Positions 57,541 through 64,000 of a DNA stretch of 64,000 nt are shown one piece after another. The notes beneath the pieces are model-generated. The model was not told the origin of the DNA. It was given only the letters and a program-made list of their open reading frames with translations, and searched no databases. The position numbers were made by a program, and so were the translations under genes. The DNA comes from Diadema setosum (Eukaryota > Echinodermata > Echinoidea > Diadematoida > Diadematidae). Where the stretch lies: contig NW_027307667.1 in NCBI RefSeq assembly GCF_964275005.1, forward strand, positions 186,001 through 250,000, written 5' to 3'. The stretch's first letter is position 1; every line of letters begins with the position of its first letter.

Positions 57541-58742
57541 AGTTACCCCCTGCTTGTTCACGAAATACGGGCAAATATCTACGGCCTGTTGCCATATTCT
57601 ATGAGGCCGGATGCCAAATGGAATATGGCACCAGACCGTAGATATTTCCCGTATTTCGTAAGAACAAGCAGGGGGTAACGATTTTATCTTTTTAAGTGTA
57701 AGTGCTAACCTTCTTCTTGCTGATTTCCCCTCGTGAATGATGTTGAAATCGCCGGCTGTCAGCCATGACCATGTTGACTTAGGCCTACGTCTCGCGAGCT
57801 GATTACTGTATGCGCGCATGTGTGCACGTACACGCTATAAGATACTGCACTAGCCCGATATATGTTGCTGTTGTTTATCAAGCGTCTAGTGGTCTAAGGT
57901 TATGTGCGTAATACGCTTGAGGACCGCGCGCTGTCCATTTGTTTTGTACAGGATTAGCGCGCACTTTCCTATAAGCGTCTTTGGTACACGCGCAGCTGGC
58001 TGTGTAATATCATGACGTCATATCACGGAATTATATTCAGCGGTGGATTTAGCGCATGCGCACAATATGACCTTATCACGGAATACGGGATATATTCAGT
58101 GGTTGATTGACCAATGAGATCACAGAATTAACGATCACTAAAAGATGAAATATAATGTATTATCTTTTAGTGATCGTGAATTCTGTAATCTCATTGGTCA
58201 ATCAACCACTTAATATATAACGTATTACGTGGATACGACGTCATGATACTGTATTACACAGCCAGCTGCGCGTGTACCAAAGACGCTTATAGGAAAGTGC
58301 GCGCTAATCCTGTACAAAACAAATGGACAGCGTGCGGTCCTCAAGCGTATTGCGCACATAACCTGAGACCACTAGACGCTTGATAAACAACAGCAACTTA
58401 TATCTATCTGGCTACTGCACTGCAGTATCTTATGGCGTGTACGTGTACGTATTTGTATGCAAGCATCGCATGCAGTAATCAGCTCGCGAGACGTAGGCCT
58501 AAGTCAACATGGTCATGGCTGACAGCCGGCGATTTCAACATCATTCACGAGGGGAAATCAGTGAGAAGAAGGTTAGCACTTTAATACACTAAAAGATAAA
58601 ACCGTTACCCCCTGCTTGTTCTTACGAAATACGGGAAATATCTACGGTCTGGTGCCATATTCCATTCGGCCTTCGGCCTCATGGAATATGGCACCAGACC
58701 GTAGATATTTGCCGGTATTTCGTGAACAAGCAGGGGATAACT
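57541..58742. mobile_element. 1.2-kb palindrome built of smaller palindromes
   Basis: AGTTACCCCCTGCTTGTTC at the left end is mirrored at the right with one change. The arms (57541-58146 and 58162-58742) are complementary almost throughout, apart from ~50 extra bases in the left arm near 58010-58085; the loop is about 15 bases. Each arm starts with its own ~140-bp hairpin (57541-57680 and 58603-58742), both ends of which carry CCCCCTGCTTGTTC. No coding capacity. It sits between the NACHT exon and the first LRR exon. Confidence 0.85.
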
Positions 58743-58753
58743 AATAATATTAA

Positions 58754-59052
58754 ATGGGTTAGTCAAATACCGGTTAGTGATTGGCTAGACACAGTCACGT
58801 GATGGAGGTACATTCGTTATGTCCGCCCCATGGGCCAACATTCTTGTTGTTCTCCCATTGGAAAACATTTTCACGTAACAAATACCCGCGCGCACAGTGA
58901 ATTTGGCTCTGCGCGAGCTAGCGCGATCGAGTGCGTTGTGCGCGTGCTGGACCTTTACGCTAAGCGTACCTGTACCATGATATCAATAAGGTACGGTACG
59001 GTTTGATGCGGCACTTTCAGATCGTGATAATGATGGTATTTGACTAACCCAT
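58754..59052. mobile_element. 299-bp MITE with perfect 18-bp ends
   Basis: ATGGGTTAGTCAAATACC (58754-58771) and its exact reverse complement (59035-59052). The interior is CpG-rich (GCGCGAGCTAGCGCGATCG) with no frame. It sits between two other foldback elements. Confidence 0.82.
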
Positions 59053-59248
59053 ATTATATAACAGATGACGACTTTTGTTGTCGGAAACACACCAAACGTT
59101 CGACCTTCAGGGTTTGAAATGTTATTTCGGGAGGCTATAAGTCCCTCGACTTCGTCTCGGGACTTGTAACCTCCCTCAATAGCATTTCAAACCCTTCGGG
59201 TGGAACATTCGTTATGTTGCCTTCCCCGCCAGTCATCATCTATATAAT
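59053..59248. mobile_element. 196-bp hairpin MITE abutting the NACHT exon side
   Basis: ATTATATAACAGATGACG at the left is roughly mirrored by AGTCATCATCTATATAAT at the right. The inner arms GGGTTTGAAATG/CATTTCAAACCC and GGGAGGCTATAAGTCCC/GGGACTTGTAACCTCCC pair. The tip is CCCTCGACTTCGTCTCGGG (59143-59161), the complement-swapped form of the tip at 57434. Confidence 0.72.
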
Positions 59249-59250
<2 letters not shown>

Positions 59251-59290
<40 letters not shown>

Positions 59291-59308
59291 GTAATAATAA
59301 TAATATAA
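59251..59308. repeat. (TAA)n microsatellite beside the NACHT donor
   Basis: Starts 13 bases inside the intron from the NACHT exon donor. On the minus strand it reads TAT codons in the NACHT frame, so unspliced RNA would add about 19 Tyr and then stop at 59240. Confidence 0.9.
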
Positions 59309-59320
59309 TGCATCACTCAC

Positions 59321-60867
59321 TGCCTGGTCACAGCTCCCCATGAATACCACTGCTGACTTTGTATGCTCTGACGTATTTGGTGATATTTCATATTTTTGCC
59401 ATTGTTTTCCAACTGCTCTGGCGGCCTCCCCGGTATGACATTCGAATGCAACGTCAACACAGAAATCACGATCAGAACACTTTATTAATTCATTGATGAT
59501 ATCAAGACCGAGCTCCTTTTTTGAAGCTGAGGCGAAGTAGAGTAGGTAGCGGAACTCTTCATATCGAGAAACAAGTTCGTTTTTTAGCTGATCGTACTTG
59601 GCAGGATCAGTAGAGTACAAATATTCGATATATACTCCTGCAACATATTCTTGAAACAATTTATGGGGAAACGAAACTGTTGATTCAACGAATGCTAAGG
59701 TGTTGGCATCGCGCCGTAGTTTTCTGTTAATGATATTTTGCTCTTTTGTCAAAACGCCCACTTTGCGGCATATCTCCATTGCATCCTGGCACTTCGTGAA
59801 GTGCTCTTCAGGAAATGAAAGCTTCTTGTCTAATATACCAGCCAGTGCTCTGTCGCCTATTTCTTGAATTGCTTTATTAGCTTCCCTTACATACATAGCA
59901 GCATTCCGAATCTTTAGATTTATACAGAATTTTGCCGCATGGTGTTCTTTCAAAAAAAAGATCATTTCTCCAAAAATCTGAGAAAAAGTTTGCATCTTTT
60001 GCATTTCTTCCCGTCTCTCTTCACTGAAGTCATTCCACATGAGGCACAGCATTGCACAGAATATTGGAAACGGGGCCATGTTCGACCGGATAATATCATT
60101 TTCTTCCATAAATCTGAGCAAGGTTTCTGCAAGAACGTCCTTCTCTCTAATCCGAAAGTACCTTTTGATATAAGCAGATACATTCCCCTTATTAAATCCT
60201 TCGACGCTAATATAAGTGTAAGCATCGGAAAGAGTCCCAGCCATAGTAAATTCATGTGTTCTCCAAGGCCGTGTGGTCACTATTACCTTGCATGACTGAT
60301 ATTGCTCTAATCCTAAAATTCGAATGACCACACTCTTGCTGCTTTCTTCTAGTGTCTCGTCGAACTCGTCGAAACCGTCGAACACAAGTAGCACTTTCTT
60401 TGCATTTTTTGAAATGTAGTCATCTATTTGGTCTGGTTTCACTGAATTTGAGTCAGGGAGATATTTTTTCACAATGTCGCCAATTGTTTTGCCGACAGTG
60501 ACTTCTCGGAGAGGAATTACCAGCACCATTTCCAGATTTTGGAGAATATTTCCCTTGCACCAGTCCCAGGCGATTTTTGAACAAAGCGTTGTTTTACCAA
60601 CACCTCCCTCACCATGGATCAGAAGGCGGTGCGTAATATTTCCACCTCTATCATTTTTCAGAAGATCTTCGTATGTTATTGGTATTTTACGAATGCCGCG
60701 TTGGTCTACTAAACTCAAATTGGTGTAGATGTCATTCAAGTCTACACGCTCCATAAAGTTAAGCGGATCCACTGTGACCTTGCGTCGAGTCTCACGGTAG
60801 TAATCCTTTAGTTCGTCTTTGCATTGCTGCACTTGTTCCTTTGTGAGCGACGGATAGCTTGTAGCAT
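59321..60867 (-). CDS. NLR-like protein, NACHT exon (515 codons)
   Basis: Single 1547-nt exon with acceptor GTTGTTCATTTCTAAG before 60867 and donor GCA|GTGAGT after 59321. It enters in phase 1 and leaves in phase 0. Motifs (residue numbers within the exon): Walker A GEGGVGKT at 85-92, Walker B VLLVFDGFDEF at 158-168, sensor VIVTTRP at 194-200, the FPIFCAMLCLMW helix near 266-277, and winged-helix SFPHKLFQEYVAG at 398-410. The N-terminal lead (SYPSLTKEQVQQCKDELKDYY) is the linker that precedes NACHT in echinoderm and amphioxus NLRs. The protein would be a cytoplasmic ATP/GTP-switched immune sensor. All key motifs look intact and the frame has no stops, so purifying selection is likely. The N-terminal effector domain lies on an exon not found here. 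Confidence 0.93.
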
Positions 60868-62109
60868 CTTAGAAATGAACAACAGGGACAAGAAAAGGAA
60901 ATCGTCAGTGACAAGATAAACGACAGAGAAAGATATCACAGATATGGAACTTGCATATTAGAAAAACGTTAGTTGTGTGTGTTTGTGTGTGCTGTGTGTG
61001 TGTGTGTGTGTGTCTGTGTCTGTGTCTGTAGGCCTACTTGCGTTCAAATATCGGCTAGCAGCTCCGATTGGGATTTTTAATACAAATTTATGAATTGGTG
61101 ATGCATGAGGTTATTTTGTCATGTTTCTAATTAGCATAAATGCAAATTAAAACGAGCCAACATAAACATCCATGTGCATCATTTGTTCTTTTTTACTTTG
61201 CTGCCTAAACATTTGTTTATGAAATGATTAGTTTTCAACTAGAAAACTACTGTTACTGTTTCTTTAGATTATAACTTGTAATTTTCTCATTTGTTCGCAT
61301 GTGATTGTAACAACACTATTCTTCATTTTATAAGTTACATAAGAAATGAGTGAACAACACGTTATTAGATATAAAGTTCGAGTAAATTGATTAAGTGGTA
61401 TGACCCCATGCTTAACAGTAACTTTCTAGGAGTAGGGGTGATTACTGTATTTTTACAGCTACATATGACCCACTTGCTGCCACTATGTGGTGGCGTCAGT
61501 GGAAATTCTTCACCCAAAAATACATTTGGTTTCTTTTTGAAAATTCCCTTATTTTGCAAGATGTATTCTTATAAAGCCTAAAAGAACATACGTTTCACTA
61601 CATGGTCTAATTAAATACCGGTCAAAGATATCTCAAACTTGTTATTAAATTAAGCTCCTTAATTCACCATAGATTATCTAAAGAAACAATTAATTAATTA
61701 ACAATTCCGATTAATTAACAATTCCAGGATTTTTTTCAACATTCAACCTGCATTAATAATTGTATGTAAAGCATACTGTTTGTAGAGTCTGGGACTTGTG
61801 GATCAGAGTTTTTACGTTATGAACTCTAGTTATGTGATTTATATCATTATTAGCATAAGTTATGCTAGTTGAAGTACCAACATAATTCTGACATCATCTC
61901 GAATTGTATCCGATATTATTAGCTCTATCATCATATTAGCCAATAATACTAATGCAAAAAAAAGTCTTTGTTAATCACACTCATTTTTCTAGAAAGATAT
62001 CCTTGCATAGTTTTTGGTGACGACTGGTAAATAAGAAACTTTTGCTTTTAATTCTAATAATATATCACTTGTACTGTTTTATTAGACTTCGCATTGTCTC
62101 CACTCTAGG

Positions 62110-62146
<37 letters not shown>

Positions 62147-62922
62147 CATCAACCGCTGCCTAAACTAGCCCTGTAATTACACTATGGTCTGATGTGTTCT
62201 TTCCTAGTTCGGGTTGGACTAGTGATTACATATTTTTCTTCTGAAATTTTAAGCTCTTTCTCAGCGATACGCGAAATAAACGATAACGTTTCACATTTTG
62301 ATATACTGGCTATCGTTGCCTTTATAAAGACTAGCTTCTTACCATCAGGTGGTAAATCTAGTTTTGATACAGAGGAGTAAGACCTGGATTGATATTCCAT
62401 ATGCTTCTAAATACTTTCATGCTATGAATGTATGTCCTATAGAAGTACTGTGATAACGAAATCTTAAATAAGATAAATAGATTATCAAGTAAAGATAATG
62501 ATAATAAAGATAATTATTCACATTGATTTCTAAACAATCATCTCTTTTTTACCTAAGCACCTTTACGCCCTTTAGCGCAGTGATGTTTAACATAAATATT
62601 ATGTTTCAGCGACAATTTTTGGGTTTCTTGCGTTTATTATGTGCTTAGGACTAGCATTAATGGAAGAAGGTAAGTAAATATATATCTAATGGTGGAGAGA
62701 TATATTGTGTATTCCATATTATCGCATAATCATTCCCACTCTGAAATGTTCAATAAAACTAATTTTACATTAAAAAAAGAAGGTTATTTTGGTCATGGAT
62801 GCAAATAAGCAAAGGGGTTTAGTGTAAAAGTATTGTACCTCCTTTTGAATAACCATTCGCAACTATAGCAAGTTATGATTGGCACAACAACTTTCTTATC
62901 AGCTTTCTCTGACTCAGATTAC
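60868..62922. other. Intron 5' of NACHT exon, mostly unassigned
   Basis: (GT)n at 60973-61030 and (CA)n at 62111-62142. A minus frame at 62182-62400 (72 codons, with KLVFIKATIASISKCETLSF) has coding-like composition but no convincing splice pair or known motif. A 60-bp plus-strand stretch at 62610-62669 has clean splice-like borders and is noted in the findings. Confidence 0.5.
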
Positions 62923-62991
62923 CCATCAGCAGTCCTTCCTCCTCATCTTGTTGTGTATTGTTCCGTCTTCGGTTGGAATTCCAGCCACATC
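62923..62991 (-). CDS. Possible NLR linker exon before NACHT exon
   Basis: A 69-nt stretch with acceptor GATGCTATATTTCACAG before 62991 and donor ATGG|GTAATC after 62923. It encodes a polar Arg/Asn/Gln/Glu-rich segment (CGWNSNRRRNNTQQDEEEG). It is phase 1 at both ends; its final G joins the AT that opens the NACHT exon to give a Asp codon in the open frame. Phase match and acceptor quality support it, but it is short, has no domain, and the donor is moderate. Confidence 0.45.
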
Positions 62992-64000
62992 CTGTGAAAT
63001 ATAGCATCATTAGAAAATACAAAATCATAAACAGTGTAATAAAGGTTACTCAACAGACAATTTAATCCGCGTGATCAAATTGTTTAATTCTTTTAAAGAC
63101 AACTGGACTCATTGATCAGAAAAGTATTTTTGAAAATGGCGAAGACGAAATTGTCATTCTGTTTCTGGTGCATGTTAATTTGTTGCTGTTGCCTTATCAT
63201 CCATTACGTTACCTCCTTATGCCATATAAACATTTTGACAGTTCCTGCACCATTATTGTGTTCTAAAAAGACCAAGACTTAAACGACTACGACATAACGA
63301 ACCTCTTGAACGTTTACACAAGTGCTGTTACGTGTTAGCAACAGTATCTGATGTCGGTTTTTTTTTTGTGTGTGTGTCGTGTTATATCTAATTTCCTTTT
63401 CATCTGAACATATTTCCGCGAAATTTCGTTACACCTTTGAAAATGAATGCGTCACGACAACTGTGAAGGGTCAGCACTTAAACACTCACGACGAACATAG
63501 TGTCTCACACACGCATCAATGACCGTTACCACCACATTTTGCACGTGCACATTTTAGTCTTTCGTCGATAATGTGAAAGCACTCACGTATGACTAAAGAG
63601 ATAACTTTTATTTTCACACAGACCTTATCCAAGGTTCGATATTGTTGGTAGCCCTGAGCCATTGAAAATTGGTTTCGAACTACCAAATTTTCAAAACAAT
63701 ATATTTTTGTGGCCTGAACTTGTATTTAAACCCAAATCAAGTATTTGAATGTTAAAAGAGAATACCTTGTTTCCCTATATTTTATAGCATTAATATATAC
63801 ATTATTTATATTCTGTACATGCTGTTATTTTTTTTTTCAGTGACCAATATTTCAAGTTAATGCAATGACGATAGAGCAGAGGAAACATTCAGGACCGAGG
63901 CCTACCTTTAGCTAATGAATGTCAAAATACCTGTGCCAAATGATAAGGGTAGCAATGTTTGATTTGTGACACGATTTTGATATATATTTATATGTTTATG
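62992..64000. other. Unassigned right edge
   Basis: AT-rich, with a T-run and TG words at 63359-63377. I looked here on the minus strand for a death-fold exon of the NLR gene and found no open frame of suitable length. Confidence 0.45.

Noticed and set aside
59240..59320. Poly-tyrosine C-terminus of the NACHT protein
   Set aside because: It comes from a (TAA)n microsatellite past a GTGAGT donor; LRR exons in the right phase follow, so the exon most likely ends at 59321.
62182..62400. Death-fold or other N-terminal exon of the NLR gene
   Set aside because: Composition looks coding, but no splice pair gives the phase 1-1 needed before the NACHT exon, and I see no death-fold pattern.

Overview
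This is an animal nuclear DNA window, most likely from an echinoderm (a sea urchin or close relative). Four things point there: an immune-type NACHT exon followed by small, same-phase leucine-rich-repeat (LRR) exons, as in the large NLR families of sea urchins and amphioxus; foldback elements with ~15-bp tandem repeats in long inverted ends, the layout known from sea-urchin TU elements; Ty3/gypsy and CR1/L2/Jockey-type retroelements; and tRNA-headed dispersed repeats. Base composition is AT-rich and there is no bacterial signal. Species cannot be set from sequence alone; amphioxus or a hemichordate remain alternatives.

The only host gene I can support is one NLR-like gene on the minus strand. 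In transcription order its pieces are a possible linker exon (62923-62991), a 1547-nt NACHT exon (59321-60867), then LRR exons at 55561-55722, 49890-50072, 45845-46027, 44860-45042 and, after a 28-kb gap, 16198-16371. All LRR exons start and end in phase 0 and have AG/GT borders; three are exactly 183 nt. The first exon(s), probably carrying a death-fold domain, and the last exon(s) were not found.

The rest is mobile DNA. 1-3.0 kb: a DNA element with GGGCCC-type ends and a nested MITE. 3.0-14.3 kb: an 11.3-kb Ty3/gypsy element with both LTRs and a decayed gag-pol, a leader packed with GAGCTC motifs, an extra zinc-finger frame after pol, and a nested element at TTAA. 14.4-15.7 kb: a 649-bp inverted repeat with no mismatch seen. 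17.7-25.6 kb: G-run repeats split by a 4.5-kb TU-like foldback element that holds a pogo-like element. 26.8-28.5 kb: a truncated LINE. 28.6-44.8 kb: repeated 1.8-3.4-kb composite units with tRNA-Leu-like heads, plus ~0.6-kb tRNA-Met-like units, a MITE with its own empty site in a sister copy, and a GC-rich element. 48.1-49.8 kb: a LINE 3' end. 52.5-55.4 kb: a second foldback element with a 9-bp target duplication. 57.4-59.25 kb: four foldback MITEs in a row beside the NACHT exon.

The main story is an innate immune receptor gene whose introns are filled by many different inverted-repeat elements. The items most worth checking are the gypsy zinc-finger frame, the two foldback elements, the long inverted repeat and the TTAA empty-site pair.
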